DNA from: Nilaparvata lugens
Taxonomy: Eukaryota > Arthropoda > Insecta > Hemiptera > Delphacidae
Length of the DNA: 64,000 bases
NCBI RefSeq assembly: GCF_014356525.2
Contig: NC_052508.1
Coordinates: forward strand, 57,139,441-57,203,440
Reading direction: 5' to 3'
Under the pieces are notes generated by a model. That model was not told the origin of the DNA and did not search any database. It was given only the letters and a program-made list of their open reading frames with translations. Below, piece after piece: positions 36,811 to 48,009 of the stretch. Positions within the stretch are counted from its first letter, which is position 1, and every line of letters begins with the position of its first letter. Both the position numbers and the translations under genes were made by a program.

Positions 36811-37635
36811 TTACTTTCCTTGCCCTATTACCATAGGTAAGGAAAGTATTGCTTTCCGAAAAAAATTAAGGTACCCCAATTTCTAAATTTCTTTACGTTT
36901 CAAGGTCCCCTGAGTCCAAAAAAGTGGTTTTTGGGTATTGGTCGGTATGTGTATGTGTGTGTGTATGAGTGTATGTGCGTCTGTGTACAGGATATTTCAT
37001 CTCCCAATCAACGGAATGACTTGAAATTTGGAACTTAAGGTCCTTCCCCTATAAGGATCCGACACGAACAATTTCGATCAAATGCAATATAAGATGGCGG
37101 CTAAAATGGCGAAAATGTTGTCAAAAACAGGGTTTTTCGCGATTTTCTCAAAATCGGCTCCAACGATTTTGATTTAATTTATATCAGAAATAGTCATTGA
37201 TAAGCTCTATCAACTACCACAAGTCCCATACCTGTAAAAATTTCAGGAGCTTCGTCCCATCTATGCGAAGTTTGATTTTAGATTCCCAACTATCAGGCTT
37301 CAGAAACAATTTAACAAAAAAATCCGAGAGGAAAAGATTGAACTTGAAAATCTATACAATTAATGTTCAGTAACATTTTCACCTAAAATTGAAAATTAGC
37401 TCGAAATTTGACAAAATGTGTTTATTCAATAATGCAAACTGTTGGCAACTGTTGATTCTATTAAATCATTCACTATGAAGAGATAGCAGACTTCGTGTGT
37501 CTCCAGCGTTATTGTCCTGTCACCAGCTGGCAGATCTTTGAATAGTAGACTCGAGATGCGCGTGTACAGTAGCGTCAGGTGATCAATTTTCATAACGGCA
37601 AGGAAAGTTGTGTGAGTGCGACACACCAGATTTTT
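36811..37635 (+). mobile_element. About 0.82-kb dispersed repeat with short inverted ends
   Basis: actttccttgcc at 36813-36824 is inverted as ggcaaggaaagt at 37598-37609. The body runs through ggtaccccaatttctaaatt, a TG-rich run (36948-36985), then aatcaacggaatgacttgaa, and ends gtgcgacacaccagattttt. I recall nearly identical sequence scattered through planthopper genes and genomic clones; this is memory, not a search. No protein is encoded. Confidence 0.65.
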
Positions 37636-38410
37636 GTATTAGTTGCACATTCGTGAAGACAATCAAGTAGGCCTACTTCACTTTTTGTAATGTAATTGTA
37701 AAAAAAAGAATGATGGGCAAAGGTATGATTATTCCGAAGTGACGCAACTATCAGTATCTTCGTATTGAGCATTTTTATCATGAGAGATAACTTTGAAGCT
37801 TCATTCCCGATTTAAAATCCCACGCAACGTTGAAAATGCGTAATTATCCAGTCAGTCTTTTGGTGTTTAATCAATGTATTGCCTGGACACGTGGAAAGCC
37901 TTCTGTCAATGTGAGAATACGTTCTCAATAACTGACAGTCTGATGGATTTGAAAATTCTGTCTCTATACGTTCTTGTATGAGATTTTTATCCTGCTTCTG
38001 TGAGTTAATCAGGCAGAATGATAAGTAAGTAGTTCTTATTCCGTCACACTGATACCACAAAGGATGATCAAATTCAATTAGATCGTGGATTATTTCTTTG
38101 GGTTGGAGCGCCTCAGTTGGATTACACCTGTAAGCTCTTCTATTCAGAGTCAGCTGCTGCAAAATGTAAAAAGAGCATCAACTAATTTAACTTCCAATCT
38201 AGGGGGAGACGCCTTTCAAATGCTAGATTTGCTCATGTCAACCCTATTTTTGTTGATTTTCCCCGAAGAAAGCTGATATTGGAGAAGAGGAAGTTATGAG
38301 GTGAGTGAAGCTGAGTGAAGATTGTAGGTTAAGAAAGTTCTACCATCTTACAAAAAATATTGAGATAGGATACCTAATCCAGTACCATAATAATCTAGTA
38401 TCTTTATAAT
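37636..38410 (-). other. Gpa2 intron 1 with one unexplained minus-strand open frame
   Basis: A 116-codon frame at 37812-38162, on the same strand as Gpa2, begins just after a plausible acceptor (ACATTTTGCAG at 38163-38173). It contains six cysteines, but I recognise no family. It has no convincing ATG at the start and no donor, so it may be chance. Confidence 0.25.
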
Positions 38411-38545
38411 ACCACTAGCCGTCAGGTTCGCTTCGCTCGCCGTATCCGTCTAGCCAGGGGGCTCCGCCCCCTGGACCCCGACTGGATTGTCCAAGAATGA
38501 GATCAGTGGGCTCACTTCGCTCGCCTGCATTTGAGCATGCTTCAT
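38411..38545. repeat. GC-rich dispersed repeat module
   Basis: It starts actagccgtcaggttcgctt and contains the perfect palindrome agggggctccgccccct at about 38456-38472. The actagccg start resembles 59184, the LINE 3' module. The GC content contrasts sharply with the flanks. Confidence 0.55.
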
Positions 38546-39949
38546 TCCATCAGGAAGTCAAAGAACTGAGAAAACGCAGAAAATCTGAGAAAAACGTTGG
38601 AAAAACGCTAATTTTGGGCGTATCTTTGACGTTATTGCAAATTCCTTCTAACACAACATTATTACACCCTAGCTGAGCTTTTGTACTATCCTTCACACAA
38701 TACAATATTTTAAACACATATATTATACAATTTGAAATGCAAGAAGATAAAAGAATGAAGAAAAATATACAATTAATATGAAAGAGTACGAATAATCATT
38801 GAAGTAATCTTAAACAATAATCAATGATTATAAGAATAATTATTAAACAAAATAGAATAAAATAATAATAAAAGATAAACATAAAAAGATAAAAAAGGAG
38901 AAAGAATTAAGAGAGAAAGAATGTCTGTGTAAAACCAAGAATAGAAGGAAATTAATAATTAAATTAATGATAATAGAAATTTTATAAATATAGAACACCA
39001 ATCACAAAAATACAGATCACATGCTACCCAACCAAATTATATGAGACCTTACGGAATTTGGAGGGGGAGAACCAGAAGACGTCCAAGTGCTCCGAACAAT
39101 GATATATATATAATGGTATTATATTCATCGACTTGCTTGCATGGCTGAGAATCTAATAAGCTATTCTTCCTTACTATATACTGAGTATTATTATAGGAAT
39201 AATTTCAAGAGAAAGACAAGAAGGATGAGAAGTCTTTCATCTTCATTTTTCTTCCATACATCAAACCTCTAAGCATTATCAAGTGAGTTTAGAAATATTA
39301 TTTGAACAGCCAACATATTATACATGAATTAAACTGTTATGCTAACCCAAGTTATGTTTAGTTGATACGGAATAACTTGATTATAGGTATCTTATATTTC
39401 AAAGATAAACAGATCAAACCAGCATACTGTATTTTTCTTCCTGTCTCCTTGCAGTGAATAGCTTTTGCAATAGCCCTCCTTTTTCTAAATTGAGTAACTC
39501 CTTGCTTTTCAGTTTCTCTCTCTTACTCATTACTGATTCATATCTTCTGCTTCTCAGTCTTCTTTCGTTTAGTTTCTGTCCCCTGTTGTTATTATTAATG
39601 AAGATTTCTTGGTTCTTAACAAATACAATCCATTAAACTGGCCATCAATCCCAATATAAGCGTAGGCTGGTTGCCGTATTTCATCCTGGATGTTAACTCC
39701 TATGTTACTAGAAGATGAATGATTCCTGAAAGTAATACACCTTGCATTGGATATTGAAAAGCCTCTATTGACTTAAGACGGGGTCATGCCTTTATAAGGC
39801 TGAAAACTTATTTCATTCAATTTTCTCATACACACTTCGTATTTCTTTCATTATTCTTTTGACCTTAACTCTCTTGTCCAGTCAATCTGCTTGCATAGCA
39901 GAACAGAATACAGCATTATAGTAGTTTTACTCATTATAGTAGTTTCCTC
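38546..39949. other. Gpa2 intron 1, nothing recognised
   Basis: A-rich (38750-38990) then T/C-rich sequence, with no repeat partner or gene seen. Confidence 0.4.
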
Positions 39950-40165
39950 TGATAGCAGCCAAGAGATATCTGGTTCAAACCCGGTCATCACCAAACGTTT
40001 TTGAACAGGTCACTCCCGTCTTATCGGATGGGCACGTTAAACTCTCGGTCCCGGCTGAAAGTATGACAGTCGTAAGACCGATTGACGGCTTGAATTATAT
40101 ATTCAGGCGAGGTGGAACTTCCGTCAGGAACTCCCCACCAATAGGAGCCATACAAATATTACTAG
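39950..40165 (+). mobile_element. tRNA-related SINE, plus strand
   Basis: A polymerase III B-box ggttcaaaccc at 39972-39982 fits GGTTCRANNCC. It is followed by the CR1/I-like 3' module cggatgggcacgttaaac, then tcggtcccggctgaaag, shared with the minus-strand copy at 28730-28885. No clear A-box was seen, so the 5' end is uncertain. Confidence 0.7.
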
Positions 40166-40481
40166 TAGTTCTGTGAACAGTAGACCTCACGCAGTCCTCC
40201 CATCCACAAGTATCTGATGTCACCTGTTTGAAATGTTAACAAACTCAGTTCACGTTTTACTTTGAATTCCATATTATATCATTCATCCAGTTCTGTGATA
40301 ATCTTTCTATCTTATGAAAATTAATTTTTTACAATCAAAAATATTATAATTTATTCAGTATTATTTACTTCATTTGATTATTTTTAATCACCTATCAAAT
40401 TAGTTTCTTTTCAAATGTGAGAATATTGATACTGATGGCCACGCATAATAATACCATGCCTGCAAAACGAAATATTGAAAC

Positions 40482-40522
40482 CAAAGACCTTAAAGATGCA
40501 AAACTCTATAAGGTATTTGAAG
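40482..40522. mobile_element. Miniature hAT-like element, about 41 bp
   Basis: It starts caaagaccttaaagatgc, identical to the left end of the 39-bp insert at 48110-48148. The right end is diverged (ataaggtatttg). The 8-base sequence attgaaac flanks it at 40474-40481 and 40523-40530, as expected for a hAT target duplication. Confidence 0.55.
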
Positions 40523-40554
40523 ATTGAAACTATAGACCTTATAGAAATAGACAC

Positions 40555-40616
40555 GGCTTTTCCAGAACATCTATGTAATCCACTTGTCAGTTGATTGGAT
40601 ATGAATAATTCTATAG
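40555..40616 (+). repeat. Copy of the 320-406 repeat
   Basis: Shares ggcttttccag, then catct-tgtaat and tatgaataattctatag with 320-406. The foldback arms of that element are not present here. Confidence 0.65.
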
Positions 40617-41039
40617 TCTGAATAATCCTATCTTCAGAGTAGATAATATATATTATAGTGATATCAGAGTATGGAGGAATTCCTTTTCTTTTCATATTAT
40701 CCTTGAAATGCAAAATTTCAAAAAAAAACTTGTGTACATCGACGAGCAGTTGAAAAAGGTATATTACTGCCAAATCTCATCGAATTTTATGAACGCGTTT
40801 GGCCGTAATCACTTAACATACAGACAAAAGAAAATTCGAGTTAAAACATAGACCTAACTACGTTCCGTCAATTATTATTATTCAACCGCCTCCCCCCACC
40901 CACCATATTTCAAGGCGTTAGCAATACTGATCCAATCTATGATATCATGAACTTACTATAAGATTATGCATCAACTTTATGATTCTATACATAGATCTAC
41001 AGTATGCATAATTACTATTTCACGCGGGAGATCTAAGTT

Positions 41040-41685
41040 TATTCGAATCTCGAGGAAAGAGTGTTCACGCCTAATATTTTGACTGTTGAATTAATATTAA
41101 TTGACTGTTCAATTAACTCGAAAAATGTTTGCATTTTCAACAATGAATTGCTGGAATTGAATAGTGGAAACTTTGAATTGAATGAACGGCTTGAGTTGTT
41201 GAGAGAGGAGTACTCAGACTTATTGGTGCGAGAACCTAGCGAGATTCTGTTCATGAAAGCACCAAGTGCAAATAATATTATACTGTGTCTCACTATAGTG
41301 TACAAGCCTCTTAATCAGAGTTTGTACGTAATATCTGTTGGAGTCAGTTGGAGAAGAGCTTGATCACAAAATAAGACTCAGGATCTACTCTAGAAGATTC
41401 ACAACGTTAACATATTACTCACACAAGCGAATTTATATGTGTCGGAAGCGCCCGAAGTCTCGATATATGGAGACGCGATTTTATAACCGGAATAAACACA
41501 AGTGGCTTCGTGATGCTCCCAGGGCAGACTTTGCCAAGTACAAGCAACTTGTCAGTGATAAGTTGATCCAAGTTGGTGAACATACTTTCTTGAATACTTG
41601 GGGCGATGGTTTCATTATTGAACTTAACGAAAGAACATTTCAATTTTATGTTCTCGAGGCTTACATGACAATGATACAACTATAG
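41040..41685 (+). pseudogene. Unidentified protein-coding relic, one frameshift
   Basis: Two plus-strand frames overlap: one open from about 41043 to 41363 and one from 41338 to 41685. Read in succession they give about 210 codons with balanced composition and no low complexity. Visible segments are FELNERLELLREEYSDLLVR in the first and FLNTWGDGFIIELNERTFQF in the second. The switch of frame at about 41340 implies one indel, or less likely a splice. No start codon with context and no splice sites are convincing. I recognise no family. A piece of an endogenous viral or transposon gene, or a processed host gene, are both possible. Confidence 0.4.
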
Positions 41686-43433
41686 CCGAGATCGTTGTCT
41701 CTTCCCTGTTCTCAATCTTGAAGGGTTACACTCTGATAGTATAAATTAAATAATTTCGTTGATTTCACCTATTTCTATAACAATAATAACGATATTTTGA
41801 AAGGTTTTCTCAATGGGACCAGATTCTCTCTGCAAATTTTCTGAAATCAGCTAAATTTCAAACAAAAAATTCAAAATAGGAAGACAGAATCTAATGTTCT
41901 TAACTTTTCATACTGCATTGATGTTGAAAATTACACAAATGATACTATAATGAATAGCCTGGGGGAAAATGACAAAAACGATTGGCAATCATGAATATAG
42001 GAACATAGAAAGTTTTTGCTCTCACACATCACTTAGTCAAACTGTCATTTACTCTTGAAAATAGAAATCTGAATAGTGTGATACGTGAAAGAAAACAGTG
42101 AAGTGTTCCTTGAAGCAGATAACGTTATCATTGCCAATAAATACACTCATTGGTTAACCTAAGAGTTGACAATGATCGGTTTTCAAGTGTAGTAGGCCAT
42201 TACACAAATAATAGTTCCGTCATCGATAATATAACATCTATTGTTAGTCTTGGAATAGACATTTTTGGATAGGTCATGAGTACCATATTACAAATCTGAA
42301 TTCAACCATATTCTAGATTCGTTTGAAATCGTTAGACGAAAGTAATTACCATCTCACTGATCAAGTGAATGATACATTGAATGGGTACATTGAATGTACA
42401 CAGTGAATGGGTGCATTGATTGGAAATTTTCAAGTATTTTTAATGAAAATACTTTTTTTATTTTCCCGTAGAGGTAGTGTATTTTTTGCTATTTTTTGCT
42501 TTGTATTTTATTTTGTATTAGGGCTTTATTAGAGCTCTATTCTCATAGAGCACATCCTCTACGGTAGAGATCTTGGGTGTGAGATCTCTAGAGTTCATCT
42601 TGATCACAAGGAAGTAGGTTTTGCGAGGTGAAATTTCGGTGCAGCACTTCTCAGAACCGTTGAGTTTCAGTTGTTTGTCGACGGTAATCTAAGTCGTCTT
42701 CCAAGATGTTTGCTTAAAAGACTCACTTGAGCTGCTTTGTCAGAATACTTAGTGCATACAAAACGCCAACTGTTCATTGTCGTGAGCAGTTGAACACTCT
42801 TATAATACTAGCAAAGTCCTTTCTTACAATAGTTTCTCACAACAGGGAGTTTGATGGTTGAAAAAGATTAAGTTCTTCACTAGAATTTATCCAGCTAAAT
42901 TGATCAATTCCCTTTTTTCAAGCGTTCTCCACTATTTTCAAGCATTTATCCAATTGTTTGACTTACAGAATCTGCTATTTTCAATCACGTGATCGATTTC
43001 TTCCATGCTTCAGAAATATCCATAAAGAATGAGTTTTGAATAATTCGACACAAAAATTCTATTTCGGCTCAATAAGAAACTCTGCCTTAAATCTGCATCC
43101 TTATACAATCTTGAATAGAACTGGCTTCAGATTGCTCTACCATTAATCAAGCGTAATGAATAACTTTGAAAAAAGGCCATCAAAAAAAGGTTGACATGAA
43201 TCCGCCATTAATGACTTTTGAAGAGATTAAACTGGCTTCCTCACAAAATCGATAATATATGCTGATGAAGTTTTACAGGAGGAAGAGAGAATCACTAGTA
43301 AGAGAAAGGAAAAGTCTAAGGTTGAATTCATCGTTCTCATTCATTGAAATAGTATAAACATTTTGAGCAAAATAATATCAAAAAAGTCTGAAAATTCTGT
43401 TTGAAGAGTTCTGGTGCAATCTCATATTATCAT
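41686..43433. other. Gpa2 intron 1, nothing recognised
   Basis: No repeat partner, exon-like block or RNA gene was seen. Confidence 0.4.
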
Positions 43434-43560
43434 ATCAATCAATCAATAATCTTCTATTGTCATAGAACAAAAGTGTTGTTACAAAAGTCAAAGTTACAAA
43501 TAAAATAAAAAACACTTAAGTTACACTATAGAGCCTGATGAACCAGTCTTGACATATTAT
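43434..43560 (-). mobile_element. LINE 3' end with TTGA tail, minus strand
   Basis: Plus strand tatcaatcaatcaataatct followed by ctattgtcatag and an A/T-rich stretch. On the minus strand this is a 3' UTR ending in (TTGA)n. Confidence 0.45.
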
Positions 43561-44949
43561 TTTGTAAAAGTTCACCTGATTCTTGCCAATAGACACAGAG
43601 TTTTCCGCGTTTACTCATATATTATTAACTCAATATACGAATAATTCATAGAAAGAGGATAAACCATAAAGGAATACAGTGAGTATATTCGGAGAGTATG
43701 CAGCTGAAACACATGGAGAGCATGTAGAAAGAGGCTCATAGCGAGATAGATGATGCATTGCGAGAGTAACTTAGATAACATTCCTTACTCCAGTGAAATC
43801 AAATTTCGCAACTGGAAAAGCGGATTTATTTTAGAATGCGACCCTCGAAAAGCGTCCTGAAATTCCCCTCATGTTTTATAAGTTTTCAAGTGAATATAAA
43901 AACTGATAGATCTTCTGTTTTAAAAATGTGCCAGCAAATTCATCCAAATATAATTTGTAAATGGAACTCCAGCATTGTAGCATAGAATAGCCAATCATTT
44001 ATACTCCCAGAGTAGTATTGGTATCACTACTCTCTGATTATGGTATCTATAGTATCTACTTCCTAGTTATGGAACTAGTTGACAGAAGAATGGTTTGATA
44101 TACAAAACTTTTTACAAGCCTTTCGGATTCTGTAACTCTCTTATTAGGTTCGCGTGCAAGCAATTCCTCTATGCTCATTCTAATTCATATTTTCAACTCA
44201 TTCAAATCACGATGAGAGGAATAAAGATCAACTTAGTTTCACTATGAAGTAACGAAATATTAATTTAAGGAAAGATTATTTCTGTCATCTCTGGTACGCT
44301 AAGGTTTTGGAAATATATACATGCATCTGTATGTATTGCTTAATGCTCGTGCGATGCAGAACAACGTTGTTTTAGTAATAAACCGTAAAAACAATGAGCA
44401 GCAAAAATCGTTACTTGATCTCAGACAAAAACATGAATCATGGATGACAAATCCTCCCACTATTTTCCCAGAGTTTTCTCTCTAAAAGCAACAAAGACTT
44501 TTCTGTGATCTTTCTGTCTCTTTTTCAGTCAGGCTAATCAATTATCCCTTATCAATTTTCTCAATCTTCGACTTCATCTAGACCATCCATCTTGATTAAT
44601 TTCACGGAACATTTCCCAACACCTTGTCAACTGAATAGAACAATGCCAGTAGCAATGTATCAATGAGAAAGTCATCCATCCTCTCCATTTGGAACCGGGC
44701 AGTATTAGGCCTATCTTTTTCCATTCCAACCTTCATTGATTTTCCAAGAACGTTGATAATCAAACGGATCCATCAACGACAATATATGGAGAGTATTGAT
44801 TAGACATCCTGAGAAATGTAATAAATAGAAAAAAAAATATGAAAATAGCAACCACATAGAAATAGGAAATTATCACCCTTATTAAATAGATAATACCAAA
44901 TTGGTATTATCAATTATAATCATCTTGCCTTTATTGCCATTCACTTTTC
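43561..44949. other. Gpa2 intron 1; short segment related to 46237-46300
   Basis: 44757-44820 (aacggatccatcaacgacaa, then tatatggaga) resembles 46237-46300. Nothing else was recognised. Confidence 0.4.
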
Positions 44950-45070
44950 ATTCATTTATTCAATCAATCGATCATTTAAAATAACCCAACTCTAAGAAAA
45001 GTACCACAGACCCAAAACGGTTCCAATTTTAATTTATTCAACAGTCCAAATGTAGGCTATGTGTCACTCA
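44950..45070 (-). repeat. Dispersed LINE 3'-end-like repeat, copy 2
   Basis: Matches 28027-28165: acccaaaacggttccaattt, then caacagtccaaatgtagg and tatgtgtcac. Confidence 0.55.
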
Positions 45071-45093
45071 CATTTTTTAATTGAAACACTTTA

Positions 45094-45245
45094 AGTATGA
45101 AATCAAATCAAATCAAATCAATCTATTCTCACAATTTACAAATAATACAGTACAGATACAGTACATTCATATATACCCTTGGGTTATTAGAGACTCACAT
45201 GTAGGCTTAAGCCTGTGTTTGTGAGGGCCTGGCGTAATTCGCTGA
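45094..45245 (-). mobile_element. LINE 3' end with pentanucleotide tail, minus strand
   Basis: Plus strand aaatcaaatcaaatcaaatc at about 45101-45120 followed by aatctattctcacaatttac. On the minus strand this is a UTR with a (TTTGA)n tail. Confidence 0.5.
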
Positions 45246-45692
45246 ATTTAAAATCGATAAACTAAATTATGAAAATTGATATTTATATTAAACTAAATTG
45301 ATAAAAATACAGATTAAAAAAATGATATGAGTAAATGTTGATATAATAGAAAGAAGAAATTGAACACTACAATTTACAATCCAATATAAAAGAAGAATGT
45401 AGATAATTGAATTTGAAAACTCACGTTGAATTTTTAAGGATCTAACCAATTTATCTTCGTGGAATCGGAATAACTCAGTATAGAGCAATATGAATCTTGA
45501 GTACTAATAATGTACTTTGAATTGTTTTTGATAATTTTCACTTGAATGTTTGGCAATCTGCATCACTTCTCCAATCCTCCATCAATCTATCTCGGAATGA
45601 TCTTGAATACTGGAGATCAAACCATGATACCATGGTAGATGATACCATGGTGATACTGGAGATGATACTATGAAAACTTGATCCCCTACAAA

Positions 45693-46095
45693 CAATATTC
45701 AAAAATACTCATGATTCAGTTTTTCGCTTGAAAAGTTATCATTAATAGCAATTATGGATTTCATCCATCTCTCTTGAATTATCTCATTGATTCTTGAATA
45801 CTTTGATTATCCCCTGGATCAATATGCAAAAATACTCTTGCTTCAGTGTTTCGGTTGAGAATCTATCTGTAACAGCAATTAGAGATTTGATCCATCACTC
45901 TTGAATTATCGCATTGATTCTTAAATACTCGAGACTGGATTTGATTATCCCCTGGATCAATATTCAAAAATACTCATGCTTCAGTTTTTCGGTTGAGAAG
46001 TTTTCTTCAACAGAAAGTGGATTTCATCCATCTCTTTTGAATTATATAATCGATTTCTCATTGATTCTTGTATACTCGAGACTGAATTTGAATCA
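45693..46095. repeat. Three-copy tandem repeat, unit about 127-140 bp
   Basis: Units start caatattcaaaaatactcat at 45693, caatatgcaaaaatactctt at 45820 and caatattcaaaaatactcat at 45958. They share ttgaattat-tc-cattgattctt and (units 1-2) attatcccctggat. The copies have diverged by substitutions and small indels. The array lies 0.4-0.8 kb into Gpa2 intron 1. Confidence 0.85.
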
Positions 46096-46236
46096 AGTTC
46101 AAATTTGATTCATTCTATCTTTAAATTCATACACTATTCGAATGTCTTTGAAGCGGCTATAGGGATAGTCCTAGATTGATTGATCAATTTTTCTCATCCA
46201 ATGTATAAAATATAATTATACAATATGAACAATCAA

Positions 46237-46420
46237 TATAGAACGGAAGCATCACCGACAATATATGGAGAAAATTATCAGTCACCCTGAAATATGTATT
46301 GGAGTTAACTAAGCTGTAGGCTCACTTCATAAATCCCTACGCTTGATAACAAATTATGGGATCAATGATAATGATACATGAACGATGCATAATTCAAATA
46401 CAACCTTGAATGATTCTCTT
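46237..46420. repeat. Low-copy repeats shared with 44757 and 48284
   Basis: 46237-46300 resembles 44757-44820. 46318-46420 (tcataaatccctacgcttga, then caaattatgggatcaatgat) resembles 48284-48380. The two matches surround the first coding exon of Gpa2. Confidence 0.55.
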
Positions 46421-46492
46421 TCCTATTACTAATAGTCTTTGATACTATTCTATTGAGCTAAATGACTAGAGATGTGCAAAATGTTGTCTTAC

Positions 46493-46675
46493 CGACTTTA
46501 TGACATCCAGGCCTCCTCCATGCATCGTGGTAGCAGTGGCAACCGATTATTAGAGCCGCCAAAATCAGGAGACATCTTGGTGATGACTGGACAAACATTC
46601 CAGCACTTCCGATTCACCACTCCTTCTTCTCCTTCTCTTTCTTCTCCCTCTTCCTCCTTCTCCCTCTTCTTTTGT
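46493..46675 (-). CDS. Gpa2: Glycoprotein hormone alpha-2, first coding exon (coding 46493-46598)
   Basis: Coding starts with the ATG at 46598-46596, the first in-frame ATG after an in-frame TGA 15 bases upstream of it. It encodes a typical secretory signal (MFVQSSPR, then CLLILAALIIGCHC) and the mature N-terminus YHDAWRRPGCHKV, whose cysteine (residue 32) is the first of the ten knot cysteines. The donor GTCG|GTAAGAC leaves one base of a glycine codon, completed by the next exon. The 77 bases before the ATG are GA-rich and start at an acceptor with a branch-site-like CTAAT and a T-rich tract (TTTTTTAATTTCAG|AC), so a non-coding exon lies upstream. The overlapping minus frame with start at 46758 is a different frame and is not the product. 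Confidence 0.9.
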
Positions 46676-46705
46676 CTGAAATTAAAAAACAAAAAACAAT
46701 TAGTA
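46676..46705 (-). promoter_or_regulatory. 3' splice site of a Gpa2 5'-UTR intron
   Basis: The minus strand reads TGCTACTAATTG, then a T-rich run, then TTTAATTTCAG, with AG at 46677-46676. Branch-site-like CTAAT, pyrimidine tract and AG are correctly spaced. The matching 5' exon was not located. It should be at higher coordinates, possibly beyond the LTR element. Confidence 0.6.
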
Positions 46706-47052
46706 GCACTTGGGTTCACACCTTCTTCGTACACCGTCATTAATAATTCCAGCCTCATTGTTGTAACACTTATTTTCTTGTCTCTTTCCAGATTATAAAA
46801 GAAAGATCTTTTCTAGAAATGGGAGAATAGTATAATTTATGATGATTGTTGTAAGATCAGAGCCTGGGGAAATCACGTGGGACTCATACAGCATGGTTCG
46901 AGTGAATGTAGGCATATTTGTTCAGTTATTAAAGGTACCCAAAGTAGCCAAAAGAGACATTCATCATTCAATGTAAATCAGAAATTATTCTGTTATAGAT
47001 GGCAAGGTGAAGTAACATTTGAAACATTTCGGTTTACATCAACTCTCCCTTT

Positions 47053-47400
47053 AGATTCAAGATTTAAAATATTTTTTTTGTTTTATTGCAGAAAACATTT
47101 ATACAAATGCATAGCATCGTTATAAATAAAACATGGTTAATATAAGTATTCACATTCAAAGAAATAAAAATACAAACACAAGCATACAAACAGCAAACAA
47201 AATACCCTCAAATTACAAACTCCTCTTTTCTATTAAAATCGTTTTTATGATTCTCTTAAAATTGCCCACTTCTAGCTCCTTTAAATGTGCAGGAAGCTTA
47301 TTAGAAATAAACGCATCCTATAGTCCGACAATTAATTACAATCGATTGAAGTTCTTTCAAGTTTGAGGTAGCAGAAGAAACCAGGGGGTACTCAAAAAAA
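47053..47400 (-). mobile_element. LINE 3' end, minus strand
   Basis: The sequence agattcaagatt at 47053 and the UTR core gcagaaaacatttataca, then atgcatagcatcgtt, match 7139-7200. Toward 47400 the minus-strand body continues without a recognisable RT motif. The 5' limit is unclear. Confidence 0.5.
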
Positions 47401-48009
47401 AGATTCAATAGAATCAATGTATTCAGTGGTTGAAAATAGGTCTACTTCAACACATTGAAATGTAGAGATATGAAACTTCAATAACTCCAATCAAATTGAG
47501 ATGACAAGATGTTCTATAATTATTATTTTGAGTGAACGGTAATAGCTTGAAATTGATGTGAGCTCTGCCTATCCTTATAATATGTCTATAAATCCTATGA
47601 GAAGCTGTGCTGTCAACAATCACAAGTGAATAGGAAGAAAATGCCTCGAGTAGAGTATTCTACAAAGAGTTTTTCTCAATAAATCAATACCAGTTAGAAG
47701 ATATCAATTATTAACAATTTCGACTGATAAATTTTGGGAAATGGAACATACAGCTATCATATGGGTAACAAGGCTTTTATCTATGAGAGGTATCATAAAA
47801 TACAAGAAAACAAGCGTCTTCCTGTTAGATAAGGTATTATTACTACATTACCAAATTTGAGCTCAATTTTTTATAGTGAATTAGGCTGATATGAAGTGCA
47901 AAAAACTTAAAAAATGATCGATGATTATAACTTTGAAATTTCTCATATTGTGGATTCCTACAACAAAATTCATTTCCAATCGAGTGTTTCACCTGAAACT
48001 GGGAATAAA
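47401..48009. other. Upstream of Gpa2, nothing recognised
   Basis: No repeat partner, promoter motif or exon could be supported. Confidence 0.4.

Larger units (their letters stand above)
24025..46675 (-). other. Gpa2: Gpa2 gene span (known exons)
   Basis: Three coding exons on the minus strand (46598-46493, 26554-26379, 24117-24025) encode 35 residues, 59 residues (the first codon split across the junction) and 30 residues: 124 aa in all. Intron 1 is 26555-46492 (19,938 bases) and intron 2 is 24118-26378 (2,261 bases). Both have GT/AG borders and compatible phases (1 and 0). A further 5' non-coding exon is implied by an acceptor at 46676-46678. The large intron is filled with transposable elements. 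The usual dimer partner, Gpb5, which is often a neighbour in invertebrates, was not found in this window. Confidence 0.9.

Noticed and set aside
36811..37635. TG-rich run and inverted tips as a bacterial-type or CRISPR-like array
   Set aside because: No regularly spaced identical repeats. The whole block behaves as a eukaryotic dispersed repeat.
46472..46798. Frames of 108 (plus) and 86 (minus) codons over the first Gpa2 exon
   Set aside because: Wrong frames relative to the signal peptide, and both include purine/pyrimidine-rich UTR and the upstream intron.
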